Part shown: piece by piece, positions 11,371 to 23,147 of the stretch | Layout of the letters: every line of letters starts with the position of its first letter | How positions within the stretch are numbered: the first letter of the stretch is position 1 | Assembly (NCBI GenBank): GCA_948146395.1 | Contig: OX411552.1 | Coordinates: 9,877,686-9,941,685, forward strand | Direction of reading: 5' to 3' | Origin: Fragum whitleyi | Lineage: Eukaryota; Mollusca; Bivalvia; Cardiida; Cardiidae | Length of the DNA: 64,000 bases | Notes under the pieces: model-generated | What the model saw: the letters and a program-made list of their open reading frames with translations, nothing else | Told to the model about the DNA's origin: nothing | Databases searched by the model: none | Translations under genes and position numbers: made by a program

Positions 11371-12340
11371 TTAAAGACCTGGTTTAAGGAATGTTGTATA
11401 TTCAGGACCCCTACTGATAAGCTAATTGTTAATCTCTCTGAATCACCCTAGGGGGTCAATCACCCTTTATATTCTACACATGACATTGACCATTATTGGT
11501 CATCATCATTTCATTAATTGATTTGAGAAGAGTTAGAAATAGAATATTAATATTTCATTTAAACAGAAAATTTGTGATTTTTTTTTTAAACTGTTAAAAG
11601 TCTTATTTATTGATGACTTAAAAACACTGTCTTTAATTTAATCTACAAATTTGGAGGTAATAAAATGATCTAAGTCAATTTAAGTTAGGAATTTATATAC
11701 ATAAAAAAGATTGAACTTGCAGCCATGCTAAGAAATAATTTATTCAAAAGAAAGTTTGTTTTTGGTTTTTTTTTTTTTTTGGTTTTTTTTTGTAAAAAAT
11801 ATGTTTATCTTCTTTCCAAATATCTCATTACCCATAAAATCTTGCTACAGAATTGAAACATTGCAGTATAAGGAGGACCTTATTTATCGCTTTTCAATCA
11901 TTCCATGCATTTTTTAAGAGTTTTCTAAATATCATAGCTACAAATCTTTGTGATTGAGGAATTATAAAGCAAAATTGTTTCATCTTTATTTGTTTTTTTT
12001 AACGAAGATCAAAAGTTAAAGCATTACAAGCACTTTTTTTTTCGTTTCCAAGTTTAAAAGTTGCAGAAAAAAATAATAATCATTCTCTTAATGATAGAAT
12101 GAATGAGATATTTAGAAATGTAAAATAATTTGACCAATAATTAACCCAAATAATTCTCTCACTAAGTATAAATTAATATATGCCTGACAGCCTCTGTATG
12201 TGTATCTCTACATAGAGTATACAAGGTGATTAAGTGATTAAGATAAGGGCGATAAAACCATTAAGATAACAATGGGTGGTTAATTGTTTATCTCGTTTGG
12301 GGGGGGGGTCAAATAAAGAAGGATTAAACCAGGTCTTTAA
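11371..12340. mobile_element. TTAA-flanked long-TIR element
   Basis: The left end TTAAAGACCTGGTTTAAGGA and the right end ATTAAACCAGGTCTTTAA are inverted, with TTAA at both tips. The first 150 bases contain CACCCTAGGGGGTCAATCAC. They reappear in reverse complement at 15360-15500, the right end of a second element. No open frame of transposase size is present. Confidence 0.78.
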
Positions 12341-12368
12341 CATCTATAGCTTTCTTTGTCTTTACGAG

Positions 12369-12666
12369 CCAATCAGCCGCCATCATAGCGCAGTTGGTAG
12401 CGCGTCGGACAGTTAATCCCTTGTCCCTTCTACGATCGCCGACGGCTACACTCATCCTTTCCAATTATTTGTCTCTCACCAATGGGTCGATAATCGTAGC
12501 CTATCATGATGAGATAGCAGCTGGAGACTAGGAGAGGATGTTATGGTAGAACTGGTGAGAGAAATACCATGAATCTATTTTTAGGTGCCCCAGCTTCTGC
12601 GATATAGGTGACAACTTGTTGAAAGCGGCGTAAAATCCCATTCAAACAAACAAACCAATCAACCGC
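12369..12666 (+). mobile_element. SINE type 1, full length with tRNA head
   Basis: The head reads CATCATAGCGCAGTTGGTAG, a box A-like tRNA promoter, with a box B-like CGATCGCCGACGGCTAC. The body has CTCTCACCAATGGGTCGATA and GAGATAGCAGCTGGAGACTA, and the tail is GGCGTAAAATCCCATTC followed by (AAAC)n. CCAATCA flanks both sides (12369-12375 and 12655-12661) and looks like a target-site duplication. Confidence 0.85.
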
Positions 12667-12926
12667 TTTCAAATTCAATCTCGTCGATGAAATCGTGATT
12701 TTAATTGTTAAAGAAGTTGTTGCTATTTTCCTTTTTAGTTTTTAGTTACTTTTAGGTGATTTTAATGAATATTTGGACTGAATGAATAGATCTTTGTGAG
12801 TGATTTCGACTTGTTTTGATTGTGGTGAATGTCAATTAATGAAGTTATTAACTGTAGCAAGGCGCCCATGAGAACCTTATAATCTTGAACTGAGGCAAAG
12901 TCGTTTATCGTCTTTGTTATAAACCG

Positions 12927-12996
12927 CTTTGGAATATCGATCCGTTTTGGAATTTCTTGGTATTCCAAAGCGGTTCGATCCGTCTCAAGACGGTTC
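12927..12996. repeat. CCGTCTC.AGACGG / TTGGAATTCCAAA palindromic block
   Basis: The block contains GATCCGTTTTGGAATTTC, TATTCCAAAGCGG and GATCCGTCTCAAGACGG, that is, alternating small palindromes. A related block with the exact palindrome CCGTCTCGAGACGG twice lies at 15690-15775. Confidence 0.7.
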
Positions 12997-13021
12997 ATGT
13001 ATTTTTATCCTTAATTATTGC

Positions 13022-15500
13022 TTAACAGACCTAGTTAAATGATAAGCTTATTGCGTATCTCTTTATCCCCCTAGGGGGGTAATCACTATGTTTATTCCCA
13101 GTATGACAGTTACCATTATTGGTCAACATTACCCAACATACAATGCGCATATATTCTGAATAATATTGAACGTTATAAAATATCCGATTGATAAACTATC
13201 ACACGCACAAAAAAATAAAATAATGATATATACGTATTCATATTGAACAAATTAAAAGGGAATGTACATGCATAAAAACATTACTGCAGCAATTTGGAAT
13301 TAAATAAAGCCAGCCGTTGACGAGATTTTTTACCCTTTTTCAGTAGTTTGCTTTCACTATTCGAAAATTTTAAACGGCTTTTATTTCGCAATAAAATTAC
13401 AAAAGTTTTTTGCCTAGAAGAAGGAACGTTCAATCTTTAATCATTTTTTAGCAAGATAGAAATTTTTAGTAGTATTCCGAATTATTATTTGTTATTTCTA
13501 GTACTAATTTCAGATAAGTAAATAAATCTTGACCTATCATTTCGAAATTGGTTAATTGTCAAAAAGCATTTTAGAAACATAAATATTTTAAGATACGTTA
13601 TGCAAAAAGGTACTATATCGGTTCATAGTAACTACATGTATCCGAATTGGTTGACTGGTTACCCAAAATGGTCATTCTAGATTAAAAATGCCAGCAATGT
13701 GCATTAAATTTCGATCCAATTCAGTCTGCGCAGTACACGTGGTTTAGCTAGGATAGACACTTAGGCATCGACCAAATGGCCCCTTTTTGCCAAATGTTTA
13801 AAACTTCTCTTGATAAGGAAATCGAATGTAAAAATCAATACAAACCTCTGCATGTGTGTATCTAGCAATCTACATAGAATATACAATGTGATTAAGAAAG
13901 GGACAATCAAGCAATTGATAACCAATTTTATAACCTACTTCTTCTACCCTTTGTTAACCCTTTTTAACTGTTTCCTTTGAATTTTTTGTTAACAATTAAT
14001 GTTCAAAACAATTGAAATGCTCCAAAAAACCAATTTGTACCATATTTGTATTTTTTTCTCTTCAATTTATCAAGTTAGAAGAAAAAATCTACGTATTTAA
14101 TTGGACAATTGCCTTTCTAGCGTATTCTTGGTTTAAAATGACAAAGAAATAAATTTAAGAATATTGAATAGCTTTAATTGGAGAACATGTTCCTCACATT
14201 TGAAATATAAAATTCGTTTGAGTTTCATGATGTCACACATTAGTTAGATTTTTGAGCCCCCTAAGGTTAAAAGTATATAAGCATAATCTGTTCCGTCTGC
14301 CTGTCCGTCTCGACGCCAGTAGACCCTACGTCTGTCCGTCCGTGCTCATGGTATAAACGCAACTCCTCATACAATTAAGGACGATTTTAGCTGAAATTTT
14401 CACAGCCTTGACACATTACCTCGCACATATTGTCGAAATTTGGGGATATTCTACCGGACAATTATTTTGGCAGCAAATTTTGTGACCTCAGCTCTTCTTT
14501 CTTTCCCAAGAACTTTTGTACGGTTTATAACTCGAGCAGCTACAGTTATCCACCTTGAATTTTAAATAGGTTGCAGTTTTAATATGAAACGCATGTCTGA
14601 TTTCAAATGTAACAAATTGGAAGAAAGTGAGCGAGAGAGTGATAGAGAAAGAGAAGAAAGAAAGAAAAAGGAAAGTTAGAGAGAAAGGAGAGAGGGAGAG
14701 AAAGAGAGGGAGAGAGAGTGTGAGACAGACAGAGCATACAAGGCTCAGCATATATTATATGGTAGTCATTCTAGAGATAGCTACTACCGTTTAAAAAAAT
14801 GGTTTCAGTTCGATTTATTTGATTCCTTTTTATTTTATTTGGAGAATCTGCATTTGGCTTTCTGGCGTACTACAACATTTCTAACCTATCATCAGCATAT
14901 GAGGAGTGTTCAGTAAAAACGCGAAAAAGGTGCTGTCAACGGAAAACTCATTTGGCGAATACCACGAAGTATATTCCTGATGTTGAATTTACCTATTCAC
15001 GAATTTTCAATAAAATGTTTCGATTCTGCAGCACGATTTTATGGATTATAACATATTTGGTTGGAGATAAAAGTATTTTTTACCAAAATATTACCAAATT
15101 ATTTTCTTTGAAATAAATTCTTTCTAAACATTGCTGCAAGTTCCAACTTTTTATGTACATGTATACAAATTCCTACCTTCATTTGATCTAGAGCATTGTA
15201 TCACTTTTTTTTATTTCCTAATTTGCAGATTTTATCACAGTGTTTATAAGTCTGAAATAAATAAAGTTTTTAAGACTTTTAAAACTCATGAACATTCTGT
15301 TACAAAAATAGATACCGGTATATATATTCCATCTTTTCACTTTTTGCAATTCAATTATTGAGATAATGATGACCAATAATGGTCAATGTCATGTGTAGAA
15401 TATAAAGGGTGATTGACCCCTAGGGTTATTCTGAGACATAAACAATTAGCTTATCAGTAGGTGTCCAGAATATACAACATTCCTTAAACCAGGTCTTTAA
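13022..15500. mobile_element. Long-TIR element, 2.5 kb, related to 11371-12340
   Basis: TTAA flanks both sides (13022-13025 and 15497-15500). The right 140 bases are the reverse complement of the left end of 11371-12340, and the left end (CAGACCTAGTTAAATGATAA, then CCCCCTAGGGGGGTAATCAC) is a diverged partner. Inside lie a family A hairpin fragment (about 13690-13800), a GTCTGTC-rich segment (14290-14345) and a GA-rich run (14620-14730). No transposase frame was seen, so it is either non-autonomous or two chance ends of one family. Confidence 0.6.
14620..14745. repeat. GA-rich simple sequence
   Basis: This is a purine-rich run of GAGA and GAAAG. An 87-codon reverse-strand open frame across it (SLSLPLFLSLSPFS) is low-complexity and is not called as a gene. 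Confidence 0.8.
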
Positions 15501-15689
15501 TGCTGTCAACATTCTTATTGATACAGAGTATCCCGGGGTACGGAGTTTGCTATAAAATACAACATTTCCTTTTTAAAAAGCATTATTATCATTTTTTTTC
15601 ATGATACTAACTAAACTTGCACTTTTTTGTTAACATTTTTTCCTAAGAAAATTCTGTTATTTTTCATTTTTCTTTACGATATTCTCATC

Positions 15690-15775
15690 AAACCGTCTCG
15701 AGACGGATCGATCGGGCTTGGAATTCCAAAACGGAGAGCGAGCCGTCTCGAGACGGTTAGTATTCCAAAACGGTT
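15690..15775. repeat. Block of exact CCGTCTCGAGACGG palindromes
   Basis: AACCGTCTCGAGACGGATCG and GAGCCGTCTCGAGACGGTTA flank CTTGGAATTCCAAAACGG. The 14 bp palindrome is perfect in both places. It is related to 12927-12996. Confidence 0.75.
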
Positions 15776-16012
15776 TACAACATCTTCGCCACTTTACTTC
15801 GTAAACGTCGTAATTGCAGCTTGAAAGCTGAGTATGTTCGAGCTAATGCGTTAGACGATGCCGTCTAAGATTTTCTTTAACAGCTTTCGGTGCATTGAAT
15901 GGACATTTCGGTCGGCTTAATTAGGTCATTTTCTGATTTTTTTAAATGTCGCATTGACTAAAATTTACATCTCAATGTGAAACGTCTAAATGGTGTGATT
16001 CGGATTTGCAGG

Positions 16013-16182
16013 CAAAAGCCTGCAGGGTTTTCCCTCTTTCTTCAAAACTGGGGGTCGTTTTGCCACATTATGACCCCCTTTAAACTAGATAAAGTTTGTT
16101 TCTTTGACAATTTTGGGGGTCATTTGAAAAAAACGGGGTCCAAATTCAAAGAAACAGGGGGTCATGGAAAACCCTGGCCTGT
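16013..16182. mobile_element. Short TIR element
   Basis: GCCTGCAGGGTTTTCC on the left faces GGAAAACCCTGGCCTG on the right. Several GGGGGTCATT runs lie inside in both orientations. It has no coding sequence, although an open frame crosses it. Confidence 0.65.
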
Positions 16183-16578
16183 AAAAAAACACAAAAAAAC
16201 AGCTTCATCATTCTGTGTGTGCTGTAAGGTTTCCGATACTCTTCGATCACCTTATGGGTAAGAATTTGTACAACCTTATCAAAAATGCGTTAACAAATGT
16301 TCAAGTATTTCAGTTGTGAAGAATTTATACGTATTTCTATTTTCTTCGTCAGTCGATCACTCATTGATTTTCAATCAGTTTTCTTTTTAATCATTTTTTT
16401 TCTTTTTGTTGTTGTTTGTTTGTGTTCGGGGGAGGGGGTGTACTTAATGTCCGTTTCAGAATTTAAATTGTACAAGAATTTCATTTTCAAACAAGGAGAT
16501 TTTAAAAGTAAAAATTCAAAATAAATAGTTACTCACAACCAGTGTATTTCAATGCTTTAAGACGTTTGATTCTAAACA

Positions 16579-16770
16579 GAGCTACAGATAGAGGTGGAAT
16601 TTTGGATTTTAGATCGAAATGTTTTAATAATTATTGCACAAACTCTTATGTTGCTGGTACTCATTGGAATTGTCTCGATTAGACGATTCAAATGAGTACC
16701 CCCGACATAGGATTCATTGAGAAATAAAGGATTTTAAATTGAAATTACCCCCTTTTATTAGGAGCCCTGC
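16579..16770. mobile_element. Foldback MITE family F
   Basis: CAGAGCTACAGATAGAGGTG starts the copy. The centre pairs GTACTCATTGGAATTGTCTC with GACGATTCAAATGAGTACCC, and ACATAGGATT follows. A close relative is at 47888-48105 and a half copy at 61935-62035. Confidence 0.75.
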
Positions 16771-17164
16771 TAAAGCAATTTAACCTATGTTTTGGGGATC
16801 AGGGTGACAGGGGTTATTAAACGTTACTTGTAATCAAAGTCATTACATTAACATGTACATGAAATTCATTCTGCTTAACATAACTTAAGACTGTAAAAAT
16901 CTTGAATTTGCCTTCAGTCCCTTATACAATGTTAAGAATTCAAAATGAGATGGGGTAAAGAAGTTATTCCAATCAAGAAACTTCCCGCTTGATTACAGGA
17001 ATAAGTTTGTGTTTTGACGCAGGTCTTGATAAAATAATCGATTCTCGTATTTCACTTACTTCTAAATATCTTTTAAAACAAATAGCGCGACAAAAGCACA
17101 TCTCCATAAGGGTTACCAGTGACATACATTCGGTCAATCTACTTTGCTGTCGATTGTAATAATA

Positions 17165-17489
17165 ATTACTAGAAGAAGAAGAAGAAGAAGAAGAAGAAGA
17201 AGAAGAAGAAGAAGAAGAAGAAGAAGAAGAAGAAGAAGAAGAAGAATGAGAAGAAGAATGAGAGAAAGAAAAAGAGAAGATTTAGAAGAAAGTGAAGAAG
17301 ATGAGGAGGAAGAAGAAGAAGAAGAAGAAGAAGAAGAAGAAGAAGAAGAAGAAGAAGAAGAAGAAGAAGAAGAAGAAGAAGAAGAAGAAGAAGAAGAAGA
17401 AAATCAATATCGGAAGGAAAAAAGAAAGAAGGAGTGAAAAGAACTAAAGAAAGAAATAAAAAAAAGAATTACAGAAAGAAAAGAATTAC

Positions 17490-17532
<43 letters not shown>

Positions 17533-17537
17533 GAGAC

Positions 17538-17627
<90 letters not shown>
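17165..17627. repeat. (GAA)n and (GAAA)n microsatellite, about 460 bp
   Basis: (AGA)n at about 17170-17247 and (GAA)n at about 17308-17402 are separated by an imperfect stretch. (GAAA)n follows at about 17493-17627. The + strand is almost pure purine for more than 450 bases. Open frames of poly-Arg, poly-Glu and KERK repeats, and the FLSF frame on the other strand, are artefacts of this tract. Confidence 0.97.
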
Positions 17628-17924
17628 GAGTCATTGACTAAACGTGAAGGAAAATAAGAAATTGGATTTTTTTTTTAATTTATATTTTCTTAATTTTCAA
17701 CAATGTTTTTTAACTCCATAGAATTTTGCATTCTTTTCATTTCGAGCTTGGCTTTCTAAAACATCGATAAAAAAGGTGAAAGTGTTGAACAAAATGAAGG
17801 CCGTGGTTATGTGTTTACATGTCGGTCTAGAAAAACTGATAATCGCAAGTTCAATGACAAGGCAAGGTGTTTACGTGCACGTCCGCACGTAACCAGTGGC
17901 TGTTCTAAAACATCAATTTACATG

Positions 17925-18227
17925 TGTGTGTATTTCAGTTTATTTATCGTAGCTACTGTAGCACATGCCCATATGAGCGACACCCCCAGAAGACGGTTAG
18001 TTGCTACAGGGGATAGTGCAAGCATACATGACGAAACTACTGCTGAGATCCGCCATGGTTCTTTAACGTGCTCGGTGTAAAGCACCGTCTCACGGGAGCT
18101 CGGTTTAACGTCTCATCCAAAAGGCAATTAGTTTGTTAGTGTGCCAGCCCGGGAATCGAATCCACGCGGCCGAACTTCAATTGTTTTGAAGGCCGGTGCT
18201 CTACCAACTGAGCTAAACGGGCTGACT
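17925..18227 (-). mobile_element. SINE type 2 (tRNA head on minus strand)
   Basis: On the minus strand the element opens with a tRNA-like head, GCCCGTTTAGCTCAGTTGGT then AGAGCACCGGCCTTC, with box B GGATTCGATTCCCGGGC. The body continues through the cluster that reads CATATGAGCGACACCCCCAG on the + strand. It is bounded by a 13 bp near-duplication, ATCAATTTACATG (17912-17924) and ATCAATTAACATG (18228-18240). The head resembles a tRNA gene but lacks a paired acceptor stem, so it is not called as a tRNA. Confidence 0.88.
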
Positions 18228-18423
18228 ATCAATTAACATGGCTTTCTGTTACACTATAAAAGTATATTGTGCGTGGAGATGGGTCGAATAAATGCGTAGT
18301 TAAGATTTTGTTCTTTTTGGTCCTTTAAAACTGAATGAAGAATATAGTATGATAGCAAAACATCCTTCATATGCTATGGTTTAACCAACCTTCATTTAAG
18401 ATGTTTTCGTGTCCCCATAATGC

Positions 18424-18900
18424 CAGGTTCCCACTGCCGATCAGGGCCCGAGATTAAAAAACATTTCTCATTCTCCATTCAAAATTTTCTCGAATTTCAA
18501 TTTTAGATGGAAGTCGTAATTCTGTTTTAATACTCATTTTAATGTATTAACATAAAAGATAATATTAATAAGTTGTTATAAATAACAACTTTTTAATATA
18601 ATCTTTTATTTTCATACATTTATTTAAAATTTAAATTTGAAAAAAATCTCAGTTGAGCCTGAGAAAAGTATATAACCTCGGGCCGTGATCTCCTCGATAA
18701 ATTGGACGCGGTCTAAATTCCCCGACCGAACTCGATTAAAAATTTCGCCATCGGTAATCGAGCGGCATCTGCTCGATCGCTAGTCGATCAATCCGACCTC
18801 TACACGAGCATTCACGATCCTTTCTAGATCGAAGCCCGACCGTCCACCCGGTTTCCCGGTCATCCCGACCTTTGCCCGACTCCTAGACGATCGATACCCG
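18424..18900. mobile_element. CGATC-motif element, carrying a nested MITE
   Basis: The left end TTCCCACTGCCGATCAGG complements the right end of the 8630-8762 copy. From about 18685 onward CGATC, GATCG and CCCGACC recur every few bases. The stretch 18444-18683 interrupts it and has its own inverted ends. Confidence 0.65.
18444..18683. mobile_element. MITE nested in the CGATC element
   Basis: GGGCCCGAGATTAAAAAAC on the left faces GTATATAACCTCGGGCC on the right, and both ends carry TGAGAAA-like subterminal runs. The interior is AT-rich (about 18530-18650), in contrast to the GC-rich host element. Confidence 0.7.
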
Positions 18901-19265
18901 ATTAACTAATTTATTTAACCAATTTATTATTTTTAAAAACAAAATTTGAATTCAATAGAACTGAGTAGTATCGACGGTCTGAACACGAACGATTAAGATA
19001 CCTTTGTCTGGGTTAATTTCAGAAGGATAATTTTCAAGTTGACTTAAATTTTAACGAATGTAAATGGCCGCTCCACCGTATAAGTTTTAATTCGGCAGTA
19101 ATGCCAGAGAGACTGGAGTGTATTTTCCCTGTTTGAACAGCGCATCAAAAATCAAGTTCAGCGACGTCTGGATACAGTAACCAACATCGCGAATATGACA
19201 AGGTGGATGATCTCAGAATGGTTTTGGAATGAAGATGAACAAGCGCGATTAGTGAATTTTGAGTG

Positions 19266-19345
19266 AAATTAAAGGGGAGTAATATGTCATCGCTCATTTT
19301 GTTTTGGATGAACAAAATTAGCGATATGTATTACCCCCTTTAATG
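19266..19345. repeat. Inverted repeat ATTAAAGGGG...CCCCTTTAAT
   Basis: ATTAAAGGGGAGTAATATGT pairs with ATGTATTACCCCCTTTAAT. The inner CGCTCATTTTGTT pairs with AACAAAATTAGCG. It forms a long imperfect hairpin. Confidence 0.8.
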
Positions 19346-20121
19346 AAATATGCATACAAATTCTATAAATAGCTCCCTAATCAGGCACTTATAATTCAAA
19401 TATGTCAGTGAATTCTCTATTTTGTTCTAGATAAATTAATTTTGAATGTAGTTGTTGATCTTAACTTTTTAAATGATTTTGGAGCTTTTTAAATGGTTTG
19501 AATCAGTATTTCGAGAGGGTGTTTGGAGCGCTGAGTGAGCGGTTTAGAATGGTTTGATCGAGTTGGATGTCAATTTCACAATGTTACTAACTGTATAAAC
19601 TCCGACAGATGTCTGTATGTTAGTTGGGCATGTAAACTGGATATCGATGTCTCAGCACGAAGCAGTTATAACTGCCTATATGAGTATTTCCGATTCAGCT
19701 GCGGATCCACGTTTTCTATATAGGGGATTCGATATTGACCTCATATCCGAGTAACAAGTCTCATAGTATCCCTTTCTATATAGATAGGGGTACTATGAGA
19801 CTAAGCAGAGCTCAAAACTCGTTTCATCCGATATATTTTATTGGTAAAATTTCAAGTTTCTGTGATTCGAACACAACAAAGGGTGATTGTTTTCCTCATG
19901 TTGCAAAGTTTTTATTAAATTTGTCCTCTCCAAAAAAGTAATTTGGATACAAAATGGGGGGGGGCTCCCCCCCCCCGACCCGAACCATCTGTGGACCCGA
20001 CTCTGCGATAAGCCAGTCTACGCAGTCCGCAGAGCCTAATTATATGATGGTTACTTTTCAGATTTCCAGAAAGCCATGATCTTAGCATAATTATTTCATC
20101 TGTAATTCCAGAAAAACAACT

Positions 20122-20390
20122 CTCTTTTATTGTTAAAACTTTACCCAAATCCTGGATCCGCCGCTGAAACAATAAAAGGTGCTAGTGCTCCGGAGTTCTC
20201 CGGCGTTACGTAAACATTACAACCTTAAAATACATGTAGCCTACTACTTTTACTTTTACAACCCTCTTTTATTGTTAAAACTTTACCCAAATCCTGGATC
20301 CGCCGCTGAAACAATAAAAGGTGCTAGTGCTCAGGAGTTCTCCGGCGTTACGTAAACATTACAACCTTAAATACATGTACTACTTTTACA
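20122..20390 (+). repeat. 142 bp tandem duplication
   Basis: CTCTTTTATTGTTAAAACTT through ACATTACAACCTTAAA occurs twice, starting at 20122 and 20264. There are a few substitutions and a small indel near the end of the second copy. Confidence 0.9.
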
Positions 20391-21042
20391 TAGTCGAAGG
20401 TCTCCCAGTCTATTATAGATCGAATATCCAGTCTATTACAGAGAGACCACAACAACAAAAAATCCAGTGGCGCTTGAATATGAAACATGAAAAAAGTCGT
20501 CTTTAAATACAAAATGAGCCCCATACAGTATTTCGTTGACGAATCACTTTTGAAGACAGCATTATTTCCTCTTATTTAGGCTTCTGGTAGGTGGAGAGGC
20601 GCTGCAAGTGTTCCCGGCTTGTGGTCCCATCGAGGAGCACGGAAGACTTTTCATCCTTCGAATTACTTTTTTATTCAGGTTTTAATGTACAGTATATATA
20701 TATATTCTTTTTTAGTAAGTAAATTCAGTGGCACAGCTTGCTAAAATTGAAGTGTTTCCAAGGAGATGTGAATGTTGCTGCAGGGTCTATTTTAGGGGTC
20801 AAAAAGAAGGGGGGTATTTTGCTGAAAATGGAAAACATTGGGAAAAAGTCTGAAATGTTTACACTTTATTTATATAAATTAATTATCTTCAAAAATAAAG
20901 GGGGGGGGGGTGTCTCAAAAGTATGTGCTTAAATACACACTATCCCCCTCCTAGAATAGACACTACAAGTGCTGAGACTCCATGACTTCATTTAAGGGGT
21001 TTAGACCATACTAATATGGGGTTTATTTTCCTAGTTTTGTAC

Positions 21043-21355
21043 TGCCTCGATAGCTCAGTGGTTAGAGCGTCGGTCTTCTGATCCGAAGGTCAGGGGTTCG
21101 AGTCCTGGTGACAGCGAGGTGTTTTCCTTCGGCAAGAAACTTAATAGTCAGAGCCTCAGTCCACCCAGCTGTAAATGGTAGCAGTGGATGAAAACCCTTC
21201 CACACACGCCCAAAAAAAGGATTCCACTGCCTCTCGAATTTCTCACGCAAAATTGATAACATCTAGAATGAGTAAAAGTCGGTTAAAAGCTATACATAGC
21301 TTATGTTAATTGTTAACTGTACCTCGTACAAACCCTCGACTATAAATAAAAAGAT
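21043..21355 (+). mobile_element. SINE type 3, tRNA-Arg-like head
   Basis: The head GCCTCGATAGCTCAGTGG ... GTCTTCTGATCCGAAGG ... GGTTCGAGTCCTGG folds as tRNA arms with anticodon UCU. The 3' acceptor strand (TGACAGCG) does not pair with the 5' strand, and a conserved-looking CCTTCGGCAAGAAACTT block follows. It is therefore a SINE rather than a functional tRNA-Arg gene. The A-rich end lies near 21345. A degraded relative is at 36903. Confidence 0.82.
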
Positions 21356-21543
21356 TATTATATATTATAACTATTTTGATTGTATTTCTGTAAGAAAACA
21401 AGATAATTAGGCTACAGGGGGAACCCAACACCTCCCTTTTGGATCCTCCTAGAAATGATATGATGGGCACAAAGCACTGACAAAGAGGAACGTAATATAG
21501 CTGCTATAATATAGCCCTCTCTCTGACAAGCTCAGAGAAAAAC

Positions 21544-21972
21544 TAGGTTCAACACTTATGGGAGTCTGAGACTCCTTGTTTACCTGTTGGGACTCTTTTA
21601 TTTTGTAAGTAAAAGAGTCCAATGAACTCCCTTGTTTAAACATGAATAATTCACCAAACATTATAAACAATCAATACTCAGGACAGTTTCTTTTTCAATC
21701 CTTGTCAAAATTGTACATAATATGTTTTCACTTTTAAAAGTGTTGAAGATAAAATTTGGTTGCATATTAGTCTATTTTCAAACCATCTCCTACCATCTCC
21801 TTTGAAGGAGAAACTTGTGGAAAAAAAGAAATTGCTCCTCACAAGCAATTTGATCTCTTCCACAAAGTTTTCCCCATCATTAAATTCAGACTCCTTATTT
21901 TGAGCTTGGACTCTTTTCATAGCCTAGGAGTCCAATGGACTCCTTACTCAGAGAAGTAAGTGTTGAACCCTG
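21544..21972. mobile_element. MITE family D with nested hairpins
   Basis: TAGGTTCAACACTTATGG on the left faces GTAAGTGTTGAACCCTG on the right. GAGTCCAATGAACTCC and GAGTCCAATGGACTCC occur near the two ends. The centre carries the GAAATTGCTCCTCACAAGCAA hairpin. A relative is at 37787-38155. Confidence 0.75.
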
Positions 21973-22036
21973 AAAAAGACTAACAATTTTAACTAAGGGG
22001 CCCAGACTACCAAAAATTCAATACTTAGTATTCAGT

Positions 22037-22170
22037 GTTCCCACTGCTTTTTCAATCTGGGGTAAAAATGGATATTTTACAGCGTGCATGTACCCCCTCT
22101 ATATAACACAAAGAAGGCTGGTTGCAAAAATTAGGGGTACACCCCATTTGGGGGGTTTTGGGAACACTGA
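22037..22170. repeat. Short TIR repeat
   Basis: CAGTGTTCCCACTGC faces TTTTGGGAACACTGAC. The ends are inverted and the interior is non-coding. Confidence 0.6.
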
Positions 22171-23140
22171 CATTAGAGGGGTAGGCATTTTTAAAAAAAT
22201 TCAATGGGCCCAGCCCAAAATCTAGGTGCCATGGGAAACTGTGTCCCTGCTAGTCTCTTCCCCTGTAGCTGAGAGAGAGATTTATCAGAGAGCAAAGCTA
22301 TTGCTGAGTAAGGAGTAAAACCTCTGGCATGTTCAATTTTGAATGCTTGAATACTTTGATGACCCCTTTGTCTGTGTAGGTGTAGGCAAGGGTTGATCCA
22401 GAGGGGATTTGTGTGTTCAAATATTTAAAGGACATCTTCATGAAACTTGGCATGTATGTTCAAATTCATAGAGCCATCACAGTAAAAAAAACACCACCAA
22501 ATATTCTACCTGTCCTACAATTAAGACATGAAAGAAAACAATATCTTTTTGCTTATTGTGTAATTTTGACAAAGAACATAAATATTCATGTTGAGCAAGC
22601 AGGCTTTTAGATTCTTTAGACCCTTGCCTTCAATATTACCGAGCCATATATTAGAACTCTTAAATTTACTTTTTTAACTTTTATACAATTCTTGCTTGCA
22701 TAATTTTGGAGTTATTGCCCTTTGATTAGGCTTCAGTTTACTTTGATTGCAGGGGATGGCAATGTCCAACATGGCTCTTGTTTTAACTTAGTCTTCTTCT
22801 TTATTAAGTACCAATAGCCCATCTTGGCTAAATGTGCTTTTGTTTTCTAGTTAGAATATTCCAGTCTCAATTCTATACTTGTATAAGCGTTTTCTATACC
22901 TCTTGTTCTTTCTTTCATAGCCTATGCGCAAGGTACTTACAATAATCATACCCAAGTATCTAAAGATTACTTTCTGTATCACTATGGTTTAAACAATAAG
23001 CTTCAGTAGTTTTCATACATCTCCTTCTTTAAAATATGATCCAGTAAAAATGTTGAAAGAGTCAATGGTGATCATGTGACTTTTAATTTTGTCATTACAG
23101 CTTCATCTCCATTGTAGTTTAGTGTGAAATTTTCTGCTAC
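22171..23140. other. Sequence upstream of the SLC7 gene
   Basis: No gene was seen. The segment with CATCTTCATGAAACTTGGCA (22430) and GTTATTGCCCTTTGATTAGG (22711) has the look of a decayed dispersed repeat; similar TGGCCCTTTGATGG text occurs near 30130. Confidence 0.5.
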
Positions 23141-23147
23141 CTACTGA

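Noticed and set aside
17144..17634. Open frames of poly-Arg/poly-Glu and KERK/FLSF repeats
   Set aside because: They are translations of the GAA and GAAA microsatellites and have no independent support.
21043..21117. Possible tRNA-Arg(UCU) gene
   Set aside because: The D, anticodon and T arms look right, but the acceptor stem does not pair and a SINE body with an A-rich end follows.
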